Source: Owenia fusiformis (lineage: Eukaryota; Annelida; Polychaeta; Sabellida; Oweniidae). From it: a DNA stretch of 60,000 bases. A program made the position numbers and the translations under genes. Each line of letters begins with the position of its first letter. Positions within the stretch are counted from its first letter, which is position 1. Below, piece after piece: positions 1 through 13,100 of this stretch. The stretch spans positions 30,840,867-30,900,866 of the forward strand of contig CAIIXF020000008.1 in NCBI GenBank assembly GCA_903813345.2, in the 5' to 3' direction. Under the pieces are notes generated by a model. That model saw only the letters and a list, made by a program, of their open reading frames with translations. It was not told the origin of the DNA and did no database searches.

Positions 1-3000
1 ATATAGAGCCAGACGTCTTGATAGTCCTTCTTCTGTGTTGTGCGTTCCAGCTACAACGTTCTCTGGGAGATTCATGACACGTAATTTGAGGAAATCGTCC
101 TGGGCTTCAAGCACTATAAGGTTTTGTGGCATTGTTGTCTTGTCAAATGCAGCAGCTGATGATTCCTCTGCTTCTTCATCATCTTCAGCTGAAAAAATAA
201 AATATTTTCAGAGCCTGAATTTTCAAAAAATGATGTTGATAAACCTAAGAGAGGGAACATTCTTAAACAATGAAATCAAATATCTAGAGAATAATGGAAA
301 AAAGGTTCCAAAATAGAATTTTAATGTGAAATAAAAGAAATGTAAAATTACCAAATAATTACATTTATGGTGTCAATAGATCTGAAAAAATGAAATTGAT
401 AAACAGAAAAAATCCTCAGTATAGATAAAAATGCCAAATTGATTCTTGTATATCATCGAAACTTATTCTGCTGAGGTTTAATTTTCAATACATTCTGCAT
501 AAACCAGAATCACTACATTTCTAATGGATAAGAGGGAGGATATGCTAATTTTCCCTAGAATTTAACCAACTCTAAATGCTTAACACTAATTTACCCCAGC
601 ATTAAACCAACCCTACCTGCAAACAATTCCTTAGCCTGCTCTAATGTTTTTGGAAATCCATCCAAGATGAACCCTTGGTTCTGGCAGGGCATAGAGTGCA
701 GTTTATCTCTGAAAAATCGTATGATATACTGGTCTTCAATACGTCCATTGTTCTCCTCTTTACTGGCTTGAATTGCCTCAAGGAGTTCTTGGTCATCTTG
801 TGCTTTACCATCGTCATCTTCAACATCTTCTTGATCTACTCTAGCTGCACTGCGTTCCTGGAAAAAATCATTATCAAATAGTTAGGGACCAATGAGTCTT
901 AGACCACTTAGCTTCAATGCTCATTATGTCTTTCGTAAGTGATTATGCAAAAATACTATATGAACTATAGAAAAATTATAATGGATTATTTTAGAAAATA
1001 TGGCATTACAGTAACCATGACAAAATGCCACCACATGGTCATTTATCAAAAAAATGATTAAAAATTGAAACGGATTCCAAACACTGACTACTAATATTTC
1101 AAGAACTTTCTCATAGTTTTTCATGAAGTGTACTTACCAGATTCTCAATAGCTTCATCTATGACATCTTTGATCTTTATGTGATGTAGTTTATAGTGGTC
1201 ACACAACTGTTTAGCGACTGTTGTCTTGCCCACTGCAGGGGGTCCTAAGATGGCCGACCTTACTGGCTGCAAAATAATAAGCAAATATGATTTCAGATTG
1301 CTACATGTAAATGAAATACACTGTATATTGCGGATTACAACCAACATTTTGTTAGTGTTCTCAAGAATTATTTGATATATTTTATTATTTTATTTTACTT
1401 TTTATGTTTGACCAAATTCTCTTTTCCAATTCATGTTATGATTACAATTACATACATTTTAAACATAATTTCAATAGATTGGATAAAAATGTTCAAAGTT
1501 AAAGCAGTTAAAAAATTCTGTGACAGATATACCTGTCACTCTTGGTTCCCAGGGGATTCATCTGTGGCAGAAATATCCGTCATTCAGGTTATTTAAGAGG
1601 TTAAGAATAGTGATTGACTGACGAAAATTAAATCATCTCTCAGTGCTTACCAATAAACCCCTATCCTCTTTGTATTCTTTGATCATCCTCTGTATGTTTT
1701 CTATTGTTCCCATCTCAGCTGCCCATTGAATCCTCATGTTTTCTTTGACATAAACAGCATCCATACGAAGGTTCACCAAAAGCATGTCAAAGTCTGCTTG
1801 CTGGAAAGTACAACATTTCAATATTAGAAACAAATCAAATCAACTTTTACATAACTCTTTCAAGAATGTAGAAGAATGAAGAAATACAGGTTACTACATA
1901 CAAGATGCATGAATATTTCAATAAATTTTGTCTTTGAAATATGTATCATATATATGCTTTGCAATGCAGGCCTTAAATGTTTCATTTTTCTTTCAAGGCA
2001 GAATGTACTTCTTTGCCTTTTGCTTTTTGGCTCCATCATCAAAAAGGCCACCTGTGATTGATAATCAGTTGCCAACAATTTTGTCAATATGATTTGTTCT
2101 TTTGTTGTTATTCTAAATTGAAAAAAACATTTTTATAATCAATATTTTCAATTTTTGAATAAGATGCATGTATTTTTGCACTCTGCCCAAACTGCCCAAA
2201 ATGTTCAGACTGAGAGGTGTTCACATTTCAAGGTTTTATAGCATGGAAGTTCACATGAGTTAAAAAATTAACTAAAATGCATTCACATGATTTTTCAGAT
2301 TAGAGACATGTTTGAATATACAGATTTTTGCACGCCATACCTCAATATTAGAGACGTGCTCGGATATACAGTACATATTTTTGCACGCCATAATGCCATA
2401 CCTCAATATCTTTGTTTAATAAGGCCTCCTCTTTGGTGATAGTCTTCACACGTCCTGTTCCAAGACTCATGCTCACACATTTCACAATGTCCTCCAAAGT
2501 TGGCTGAGAATCGTCAACAGCGACAAGGTAACGCACTTTAGGACGACTGTCAGCTATATTTTGAATTACCCTGTAATAAAAGATATGTTTTGCAAATACT
2601 GCAGCACAATTTGTTTTATAAGACTTACACTAAGTTCCATTTTAAGGGTTACACTTTAAGCCCCTGAAATATCTACATCGGGGCAGACATTTTTGGGATT
2701 TTATTTTTTTTCATGTTCAACATTTTACATATTGTTCCCCTATATTAAAATGATTGGTGATTATCTAATAATATGTACTCACGCAGCAAGATCTTTAATG
2801 TGGATTGTGGGTACAACATTTGTGCCATTTCCAAAGCATTGTAACATTGGTGCATTATGCCATGCAGACTGGAAACAGACACAAAATTATTACACAATGA
2901 CATTGGGCTTTTTGGCTTTTAGATGCTAAGGTCTGTCAATATTCTCAATAAAAAAAGAGATGAATTACATATTTGAATCCATTATTTTAAGAAATTGTCC

Positions 3001-6000
3001 TTCAGATTCTGAGTTCTGCTTTTTTTAAATCCTATGCTGAGGGCAAAAGTCAGCTCAATGGAGTGGGTCTTGAACCCACATGTTTTCAATTACCTTACAA
3101 ATGTTTTACCAACTGAACTACAACTGGTAATAGAGCACTAGTATTACATTCGTTTGCCTCAGAAATTACCTCAATATACAGTAAAACCTGTCTGATCAGA
3201 ACAGCACTTGGACTGGCCAAAAATTGGATTAGCAGGTGTTCACATTTCAATTTTTCTCTGATGAAGGTGTCAATGGATGACAGAAAATTGGGACTGAGGA
3301 AATGCGTTCTCATTGAGAGGTGCTCGGATTAGACAGAAATTTGGATAATTAGGTTCTTCTCTACTGATAAACACGTTTTATTTCATTTAATTCATTCCTA
3401 CCTTGAATAAATAATGGAATATATTTTCTCCACACCCATAGGTCAACCCGGAGGCTATGACATATGTGACAAGTTTAGCCTTATTTGTTTTGCCCATTTT
3501 TATGACTGTTTTTTCTGCACTTATGTGTTCCTTAAAGTTGGGATGGGGTTTCCTCCTTCTGTAGTCATCCTCTGTGAATGGGATTTCTGGATCATCCTGG
3601 AGAAATAAAAGAAATAGTGATACTTAAAAAACCTTCACAAGGCATTAAAATGCAATATCTGCAATTTGTTATAGATGCCAAGCGCCGAATGCCAAATGCC
3701 ATACACCAGAAGCCGAGCACCATCCTCAACAAATTTAAGTCTTCAACAATATGTCATCCACCACTTAAGGTCTTAACATAAAAAGTGACACTTTTTACTA
3801 TTATCACTAAAATACTGTACTTTCTAAATATAGAATAACATTCTGAATTTCACTGTGAAATTTGATAGTATAAATGTGAGAAACAAGGTAGATATAAATA
3901 CTAAATAGGCATGACATCGGCAATGAAATCTAAAGGCCTTTATTCAAGAAAGGAAGGGCATAAATAGGGCATAAATAATCATGACCACTTCCTCATGGGC
4001 AATCCACAATGTACTTACAGGATCCAGAGGTTTACTGCGGGCCCAAGTCATCACCGTGGAGACCAGGATAAACATTTTGGGTTTTTCCAACCTATCAAGG
4101 TCAGAATGTAGCTCTGAAACAGATGTGGAGAAAAACATTTTAATTTAATAGGAATTAAACTTAAAGTTGCTAGAAGTGGAATTATGGGGACAGCACACTA
4201 CTAGTTGCATTACCTCAGATTATGGTTGAGTAATGTTTGTTTTCTTAAAAGCTGCCATTTGAGCTTTTTCTTAGCAAGTAAATTTTGCTTTAAAACAGGA
4301 TGTTTGGTGTTCATTTTTTATCATTTTAATGACAGCAGTGCCTTAAATTATTTAGATTTTTATTGGGTTTAATTTTTGTTTAATGTTTCCCTTCATGCTA
4401 TTTATGCTATGCTATTTTTGGCCTTACCTGAAACTGCCCAAGTAGATTCATCGATTTGATCAGGATCTTCTGTGATGTCATAAACAATGATGTCACACTC
4501 CACGAGATGTTCATAGAGTTGATCTTTGGTTTCATACTGAAAAAAGAACAAAATTAAAATACTGTACATGTAATTTTAAAATACATGTAATTTGCACATT
4601 GTTGTTACACTAACAAGACACACAACTGAAAGGTAATTTAAAATTACAATGAACTTTTGGATGAAGTGAATGAAAAAATGCTTTAAGTAACCCCATACAT
4701 GTACTATGTACTCTAAAACATTTTTAATCAATTTGTTATAAAATGACATTGTTTATAAATCATAATATACATGTAATGTTACATCAATTTATATACTTAC
4801 AGCGATAATCTCCTTGACGAAATCAGGCTTTCTACTTCCTTTCTTTTTCAGAGTTCCAATAATATCATAGCATCCTTCTTTTGGTGGAGGAATGAATGCT
4901 GAATCTACGGAGGCTGCATCTTCTTCTTCATCTTCGGGATCTTCAAGTGATGCACCAACGACACATTGTGAAAGGTACTGGAAATGAATTACAATAATTT
5001 AGATTAATGCTGCAGGTAGGTCAGGGATACATATACTTTTCATGCACTACTTACTAGTGAGTACAAAACACAAGTTAAGTACAACTGAACACCAATCAAA
5101 TGTAAATTGTATCCCTCCAGTGTACCAATCAATTTAAACAGAGTTTAACAATGAGTAATGTACATGTTGTATTACATGTATGTATATGTACATCTATGAG
5201 ACTTACATGTATAATCACACATCCATGTAGTGTCTGAGGAATAGATGATGCAAGTGCATATGGGGGTAGAAATTAGAATATTGGACATAAAGGTATACAT
5301 GCATAGGATCATGTACATTTATTATCTAAGACTATCATTGCAGTAATATACACTTCAATCTTTGAATCAGCCAGTATTTCAAAATGTCTGCCATCAGAGG
5401 CATACTTTTATCTACATCACTTCATTCCCAGAAACAATATCACTACAAGTTTCAAAAATCAGTTTGCCCCATGAACACAATCAAGGCAAGCAACATTGGT
5501 AATCATGAGTGTTTTAGACACAACTTTATTTTTGAATGATTTCACTAAGAATATCTAAGAGCCAAAGCTGTCCATGATTCATTTATATTATTATTTTTAT
5601 TATCATTATGCGTATGAAGTCCAGGAAGTGACGTCAATACAAGCCCTGTGTTTACAAACATTTTGAAATACTAGCCGATTTAAGACTGAGACAGCTACGT
5701 GTACTACTTTTTTGGCCCTTGGGAGAAAATTTCTGGTGGTGTTAAGAAGGGGTAAGAAATATAAGCAATTTGGACTGCTAATTTTCATGTTTTGAAATAT
5801 AACGTAGCTTCCTCCCAAGCTTCATATTGAATTTGCATATGACCAAAATGAAGAGATGGTCTTTGTACTAGATACACTTCTGTACAACTTACATATGTAA
5901 GTACATTTGATTCACGTATTTATTGACAGATATGCAAAGCTATAAATTATATCCCTCAAGATAAGCTTGGACATTTTCAATTCCTGGGAGTCAGGGTTAG

Positions 6001-6443
6001 CCTATTGAATTCTCCATTTACAGCATACAGTCTGCAGTGTAGGCCTACCTACAATGTAGGCTACATCTCAAGGCCCAGGGCTATGCATCAGCTTTCAAGA
6101 GAAATGGTCAAGATCAGGGGTCAGATCTAGCCAAATTGAAATTGGATCAAACGTGAATGAAGGAAGATATAATGTACAGCTTATACTCCTATACTATTGC
6201 GCTCTATACAGTATATTAACAGTAGGAGAAGCAGAAAAAATCTGAAAAAAATTTGGAAAAATAGAAAATCAATATGAAAACTTTTGTTTTTGCCCTCTCC
6301 TTGAAACGCAATATTTTTCTATACACTTCCGACCATTTCCAAAAATATGCTTTACTCACTTTTGCTATATGTCTACCTTCATATGAGTCTACATGGTTAA
6401 CAAATACGCGTTTTGTCTGGGGTTTGTCGTCGTCGTCCGCCAT
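1..6443 (-). CDS. AK7: Adenylate kinase 7 (partial, 3' end outside window)
   Basis: AK7 is a ciliary/flagellar adenylate kinase (2 ADP = ATP + AMP) with an N-terminal NAD-binding-like region. Eleven exons join in frame on the minus strand: 6360-6443, 4801-4977, 4428-4536, 4019-4113, 3402-3596, 2783-2868, 2402-2570, 1651-1800, 1138-1266, 617-857 and 1-188 (continuing left), about 541 residues. The start is the ATG in ATGGCGGAC. Seen motifs: [11 protein letters not shown] near the N-terminus, [14 protein letters not shown], the P-loop GPPAVGKT at about residues 363-370, and the NMP-binding stretch [10 protein letters not shown] around 462-471, preceded by an acidic low-complexity segment. These match the AK7 family in order and spacing. 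The C-terminal end, including the family's DPY30-type domain, lies outside the window. All introns have GT-AG ends. No frameshift is seen. Very confident in identity; exon borders are by eye. Confidence 0.95.
3177..3365. repeat. Copy of ACAGTAAAACCTGT repeat family (AK7 intron)
   Basis: The left end reads ACAGTAAAACCTGT and the interior contains AGGTGTTCACATTTCAA and GAGAGGTGCTCGGATTAGA. The same words recur at 20386-20575 and 50822-51100. The right end is degenerate. This looks like an old non-autonomous DNA element, with ends resembling pogo/Tigger-type elements, lying in the AK7 intron between exons 5 and 6. Confidence 0.6.
3638..3745. repeat. Degenerate copy of the AACAAATGGCAGGTGGTGA dispersed family
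   Basis: In inverse orientation this stretch matches repeats at 35933-36030, 37333-37435 and 38333-38436. Shared words are AAGGCATTAAAATGCA, the ATTTGTTA(T)AGATGCCAA block, and the AACACCAAACACCA-type run. It sits in the AK7 intron between exons 4 and 5. No coding capacity is seen. Confidence 0.4.
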
Positions 6444-6500
6444 TTTGCCGTTGCTACGCCGTTGCTATGAAAATCACGTGACTAGAAATAGATAATCCCG
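6444..6500 (-). promoter_or_regulatory. AK7 proximal promoter with repeated AGCAAC half-sites and E-box
   Basis: Immediately upstream of the AK7 start codon, the minus strand carries two direct copies of TAGCAACGGC, which resemble RFX X-box half-sites (AGCAAC/GTTGCY). A palindromic CACGTG E-box lies at 6474-6479. RFX factors drive motile-cilium genes in animals, so an RFX role would fit AK7, but a full X-box needs inverted half-sites and here they are direct repeats. No TATA box is evident. The regulatory role is inference. Confidence 0.35.
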
Positions 6501-8141
6501 GATTTTCTCGTGAGATGTAATATGGTGTCCACGAACCAGGAAGTGTACAAAATTTATTAAAAATCGTCGAAAAAGGTACTTTTTATGAAACAAACTAAAT
6601 AGATAACATATGCATGATATAAGAACTATATTTTACTAGATCAATATGTCTGAAAGATTGGAGGTTTCCCCATGGTTTCTAACTATACATCTATTTTGTC
6701 ATTCTAATTTCAATCAATGCTTGAATCAAGGGAAAGATCAATACCCGGTGATTTCAGCGGGAAGTGGCGTTTCGTTCAGTGGATGAGCTGCGCGCGCACG
6801 CATAAATGTGATTATCCAATATAATTAGGGGAGGGCTATTTGAAGTAGTTTTTGGTCTCAGGCGCGACCCAGGGCTGTTGTCTTAAGGACATTTCGTTGA
6901 AAATGAGCCATTCGGCTGATAATTGGTAAGAGTTTGCGATCTTATAATGTATAACTGTTACTCAGACACATATTTTGACACGATTCTGTTGGAAATAAGC
7001 TTTGAACCGAGAGATATTCACTATTGATATGCACATTTTTGATTGTGCCATTGCTTTTCTATTGCACAACCCATGTATTGATAGAAGAAACATTAATAAT
7101 GCAGATTGGTTTACCTTCAATACATGGCAGACACTACATATCGGTCTATTAATACCAGTTTGTGCCTTAAATAGTTTTATATTTCCATCCACGGCCTGGA
7201 GCCTGGGTGTGTTTGTCTCTTTTATGTGTATGCTTGTGCATGGACTTCTAATCACTAGCAGAATTTAACATGATGCAAACTCGACATTATAACTCATGCT
7301 GTAACATTTTGACTTCGCTGGAAAACAATAGGAATTATTTTTCTTGCCAATCAATCATGAATCACAATCAAAATTTCAGAATGATCAATCAGGCAATGGT
7401 CCAAATCAAGTTATAACATTATATGATATTCAGCAAGAAGTCCGGTAGAAATACAGAATATTTAAACATCAAAGCTGAAAGTTAAAAGCTAATCTGTCAA
7501 TTTTCTGTCTGCAAAAGAGCGTTTACATTTGACACAATAACAGACTGAGGCTTTGAAATCTAGGATTCCCCAGGAAAATATGACGTCATACTAATTAGCA
7601 TAAGGATTTCCCTATTGGTCTGGGTCGTGCCTTGTTCGAAAACACAATCCATAAATACATGCTAATTTCTAAGGAGATAGGAAGTGTATAACGTGTTTAT
7701 CGATTTTGTTTAAAGATTTAATCAATTATCAAATTGTTTAAGTGGATAAAGTGGTCACACTTGCTTCAATTCATAGCGAAATCGACGGATAGAAACTGAC
7801 CGAATTCCCGATATCCTACCCCGTATTACTGTAGGCTATGAGCACAGTGACCTACAGAGGGCGCTATCACAAACAAGTACTGCACGAACCGATAAATTCC
7901 CGGGTATTGTAACGCCCTTGCTTGAATTGAATGAAAGATGATCATAATATAGCACAAATCAAATAACTCCATGGTGTAAAAGACTTGTTCTAGTTTATAT
8001 ACAATAATGCCTACAGTAGGGAGGCATTGTATATTGGGTTTATCAAGAGGGAAGATATCATATCATCCCAAAGGATCTCGATGGGTGATGTCTTTTTTAA
8101 GGTTCAGCTGGAAAGTAACATTTTGGTAAAAAATTGCTATA
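6501..8141. other. Intergenic, no gene seen
   Basis: AT-rich sequence upstream of AK7. Overlapping open frames around 6962-7268 exist on both strands but neither resembles a protein family or has convincing splice sites. A more GC-rich patch at about 7790-7920 is the only other compositional feature. I see no gene. Confidence 0.5.
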
Positions 8142-9034
8142 CCTGCACATGTTATTTTCTGGTACAAAATTAAGTATGAAGGCATGTGTGTATTTCCTTG
8201 CTTTTTTTCAGGAAAGTATCATTACACTGTCTACTTTTAGTAAACCTGGAAACAGGTCAATGGTACAGTGGGGATCATAAAGAATTGCAAAAGCTATGAA
8301 AATTACATGCTGTCGCACATGTAATAAATTCTTACCTCAGTGTATTCAGTGCTCTATTTTCTCCGTATTAGTAAGTCCAAATATAGTGGAATTTGTGTCC
8401 CTAATGACAAATAAGAACTTCAAAAGTTGAATTGGATATTCACATGTTATGCCGACTCTTCAAATGTTGAGGTGATTTTGTCGCCCGATTGCGCCGGAAC
8501 GGAGGATTGGCTCCCAGAATGCAACATGACACGTGCCAGCTTTCAAAATGCTGTTCTGCCATTTTGAAACTTGTCATGAGTAAATACTGTTAACTGATGT
8601 TGCATTCTGGGAGTCAACCGTCCTTGGATAACAAACATGGCGATTCATGAAAACATTCATTCGATTTGGTAGGGATTTATCCATTATTTGCAGGTATGAA
8701 GCTTTGGATTCATTTATTGTGCTACTTTAGTGAACGGGAATTATTTTTCTACCGCTTGGGAGAGTTTGAGACACGAAACTTGGAAATTAGCTCATTGTGA
8801 CAACTTGTGAACGTTGAGTTTTATTTTTGTCCCCCACTTTAGCTCCTGTGTTGTCTGGAAACTTTGAAAGAAAATTTGGAAAAAAGAAATTGTGAAATAT
8901 CAGAATTTCCTGGAGTTCCCATTGAACTCCTACTAGATATTCTTAAAGAAGACAGTGCAATGATACTTTCCTGAAAAAAGCAAGGCAATTGACACATTTC
9001 TTCATACTTTATTTTGTACCAGAAAATAACATGT
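8142..9034. repeat. Fold-back element with nested inverted repeats
   Basis: Arms of about 90 bp (8142-8233 and 8949-9034) are inverted copies sharing ACATGTTATTTTCTGGTAC and CAGGAAAGTATCATT. Nested inside is a second inverted pair, CTCCCAGAATGCAACAT at 8511-8527 with its reverse complement at 8597-8613. The sequence just outside the left arm (about 8099-8141) recurs in opposite orientation at 16147-16197, so this is a dispersed family. No ORF is seen and no target duplication was identified. Confidence 0.65.
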
Positions 9035-10156
9035 GCTGGTCACAGTCAGCACTATCAATGGTATATTCTAAAAATATAGGGAATATAATAGAGAAAAGTC
9101 CATAAGGCGTTTGTGACAAAATTTCCCGGAAGTGTTATATTTCCATTTATCGTTCAAACTGAGACATTTATGCTAATAATTCGACGTGTATATGATTCTT
9201 ACATACCCAATACGATCAAAAATGTTACTAACATACCAAATGAAAGGTGATTTCCTGGTCAAACTTGCAAAAGTTGGTCCAAACTCGCACTTGAACCGAA
9301 TATTTACCGGAAGTGTTTATATTTCCATTTGGGTGTCACTACGGTAAATCATTGAAAAATATTGAAAAATCACAAAATTCAGGTTCTGGGATACATATCG
9401 CCATTTTCGAACGAATTAGCCCATACAATAACTATATTTCTGCGTTCCCCTATACATGACCTTCATCTTGACCATATATTTAACATAGGGTTTGCGTCTT
9501 GACTTTTAAATATCACTACGCCAACACAGGGACTCATTTTTAGGTAAAATCCCTGCTTCACCGATGAAAATTAACGAATAAAGTAGTTCAAGTTTACGGG
9601 ACTATATTCTTGCGATTTTTTTTCTAAAAATGGCACATTTAGAAAGTAATTGGCCTCAGCTTTACATACATACCTCAAATGGCCACATTGCATACACTTA
9701 AACCTACTATACACACCATTGAAGTTTCATGGCTTCGTTTTTAAAGTATTAAAAAACACTACCCGGAAGTGGTATTTACCGTAGTAACACCTTAATATCC
9801 AAAAATGGGAAAATTTTACTATGATAATTTTTGCTCATTCAGCATTTTTTCAAACAATTGAGTTATTTCATGCTCAAAACAGCTGCATTTTCAAACTTTT
9901 AACACATTTTCTACAAAATCTAGTCATATTTGGGGAAATAGGTGAGGGCTGAGTCTCTAAAAACTGGCCAAAATGACCTAAACTTGGGTTATCAACTTCA
10001 GAGATCTCATGCAAAAAATTTAGACGCAAAATCCCCGAGATTATTTCATTTTGAAATCATACACAGAATGTACTGAAACGTATGTTGTTAAATGCAAATA
10101 TTTTGAGTCAAATGTGGTCCCCATGTGCAAAATTTGCCCTTTTTCTCCCCCTTTAC
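9035..10156. other. AT-rich intergenic with recurring CCGGAAGTG blocks
   Basis: No gene is seen. The word CCGGAAGTG recurs near 9127, 9309 and 9764, twice followed by a TTATATTTCCATT-type run and once near a reversed GGTAAAT/ATTTACC context. This suggests diverged copies of one repeat rather than genes. Confidence 0.45.
10149..10156. repeat. Target-site duplication, left
   Basis: CCCTTTAC directly outside the left terminus of the hAT-like transposon. An identical copy lies at 14069-14076. Confidence 0.9.
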
Positions 10157-13100
10157 TAGGGTGTTCGGAAATTTCACTTTTTTACCCTAGAGCTAAGCAC
10201 ATTTGGGTTCCCATTCCTTTTGCCATCAAAAATAATCCTGCAAAGTTTCAGATTGCTAGGATAATGTCTTGGTTCTTGGAATTGCACCTCAAATATCAGC
10301 CATTTCGGACCAAAATGGCATTTTTTATGAAATTTGTTCATTTTCAAAGGAAATTAAGATACACTATACTTTTTGCTATCCCACTAAATATTGGATATAA
10401 TGTAAGATGTTACCTTATATATTCATAATATAACAGAATAATGTACTATGATCAAGAATTTTAATACACAGAAAAACATCAATTCAATTGGCCAAGGGCT
10501 ACATGTATAGATGCAATACTAGAGTATTAGGTTAGGTTATCATTTCTCATGGTGCCATGATAGAAGTCCATATTTAAATGAAATCATCCATATTGTCAAT
10601 CTGTTGTCTAGTTAAATTCTTGAAATCTAAAAGCTGTCTATGATGATTTGCCACCATTTGAACCCGGTCTCTTCGGCCAGCATCCTTTGCATAATTCACA
10701 AATTCTGTGACGTCCTTTATCGCTCTCTCTGCGCAGTCATTAACAACTTGCAGAGAGTCAACTAGATTCTTGTATCTCATATAAGCTGCAGATTGTTGCC
10801 ATTCCTGAGGTGGGAGCTGCATCCAATCGATATCCACATCAAAGCGGTCGAAAAGGAGCCAAGATCGTTCACCAGCAAAGTGATGGAGGTGCACTTCCCC
10901 CGGTCTACCATCCAACAGGTGATCTTTCATGTCTGGCTTCATTGGAGGGAAATCCTGGGGTCGATCAGCTTGCAGCATTGCTCTGACAATGTCACTCTTT
11001 TCATCATCTGCAGTGGCCCTGTCTACCAAGGCGAGGGGTATCATTTCTTCAGATAGGTACCAGAGATGCCTTTTGATTGACACATGGACACGCTGTACCA
11101 AATTAGCATCAAATGCCTGGAAGATTGGGGAAAGGAGTATGAGATCTAAAACCTGCACAAATGAATGTTTAATATCATCCTAGTTTTCTTTATGAAAATG
11201 ATCTTATAAGATAAAGAAAACTGATAATTATGATTGCAACATTTGTTTCTTCATACCTGGAAGTGGTGAACATTTTCCCATAGCTCTAGGTCAAGTCGTG
11301 GGGCAGCTGCTGGTAGCATGGCCTGAAGGAAATATTTGGCATATACAAAGAATGTGAACTTGGCAACACGTTCAATCTGCTGTCTTTCAAGAGGTGTCAG
11401 AACATGAGCTGGTAATTGGTGTCTTGTCATAAAGATCTTCATCATGTAGATGCCTTTTGCCATAAACCTTGCATGGCTTACAGCACCTGGTCGCTGCATT
11501 TGCCAGGCATGGTTATACAGATTACCATTAACATCTCGCCTTCTCACCTGAAAATTATCAAAAAAGCATTTAATTGGATGATATTATAATCATCACCAAC
11601 TAACTTAATACCTCTTTGGTGTATGGGCTGTATGTAAACATTGGTAGCTAATATTCAAATTAATAGAATAAGAATATGGATACTCACTGTGCCATGGAAG
11701 AACTTGATGAGTAACTCATTCATCTCCTGGTAATCTTCCCTAATCCAGTCCTCAGTCACATTAAGCTGTTCAGCAAAGTTTCTGACAACCTCAGCTTGAT
11801 GAGTGAACCAGGTTGAGCATCCATCACCACCGTGTTGGTCAGCCTCTTCACCTTCATAGAACCTGAGATCTGTGAGATCAATCATATTAAAGAACTCCTG
11901 GTATCTTGTGAAAAGTGGATCGGCTCCACCTGGTGCTGAAATAAGTTAATAATTATACATATATATTATATATACAATGCAATTATATTTATACAATGAG
12001 TTGCTCATTCAAAATTAATGGTTATATATTTAGTGCTAACCTACTGCATGGCGTACTGCATCATCAGCCCAACCTATATGTAACTCTGCAACGTGGTGTC
12101 GACATGCAAACCACAACAGGGCTCTATCAAGGCTCTCCTCAAGTAAGGCAGCTGCACCATTATTGTGTCCTGTGTTTGATGCAGTAGTGTCAAATCCCAT
12201 GCCAATTAGTTTGCATTTCTGTTCACCAGTCAAATCAAAAGTGTCAAGATATTGCATCATTACATCTCTCATTGAACTGCCTGTTCCATCTGGGACACGT
12301 GGTGCTCCAATAAATTGGGGTTGTCTACCAGACATGACAGCTTGAAGTAATATAGCGATTCTCTCTTCTACAGATCTGTCAATAAGCTTGACTTTTTTAC
12401 CATCCCAGTGTACAATGATATATTTCACATTTTGATCATTTTTGAACTTCTCCATTAGCTTATCAGACAGTTCTTTCTCCGTTTTTTTACGTTGTTCATA
12501 AAATGTTGACCTGCTCATTGCAAAGTCTGATACATTGCCATTGCCAGCTTTGATTAAATCTGTAGTCAAGACAAATGCTTTATTAGTGGATAAATGCATA
12601 CGTCCTGCACTCGGGGCAATAACTTTGCCTAAACCTTTTCTGGGTATACTAAGTGTGACCATTTCAGGTTTCTTGTTGAGTTGATTGATCTGTCGAGTTG
12701 AGATTTTAACATCTGGATCATTACTATCATCATCACTTTGAATTGTTGCAATGTCAGCCGATTCATTACACATATTTTCAAAAATGTCTGCAGTATTTCT
12801 TGCAGTAGATGCAGTGACTTGAGAGGCCTGTGCCTCATGCTTTTTCTTCATTATCTCAGTCTTTTCATTCCTTTCAGTAACACGGTTTAAACGCTTTAAC
12901 AAATATGTATCCACTCCTTCCATCACCTCCTTTCTATCACCAGACTTTTGATTGATATAGAACTTGTAGTCACGTTCCCAAGTTGGAAGCTTAGTTGAAC
13001 GCATCTTTTCTTTAAGGTGTACCTCATCACCATCTGCCATATCACATAATTCACCTAACATTTTTCTATACTTTTCATATTTGATGGATCCTGCTTGACA

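Noticed and set aside
1980-2061. Possible extra AK7 exon (acceptor before GTGGCCTTTTTGATG, Lys-rich frame)
   Set aside because: Exons at 2402-2570 and 1651-1800 join directly in phase 0 and give the expected AK7 sequence, so an insertion here is unnecessary.
7002-7268. 88-codon plus-strand ORF with hydrophobic segments and an overlapping minus-strand ORF
   Set aside because: No family resemblance, no splice context, and both strands are open, typical of chance in this composition.
10051-10428. 125-codon plus-strand ORF
   Set aside because: It lies across the transposon's left terminal inverted repeat; the same frame is mirrored in the right arm. It is a by-product, not a gene.
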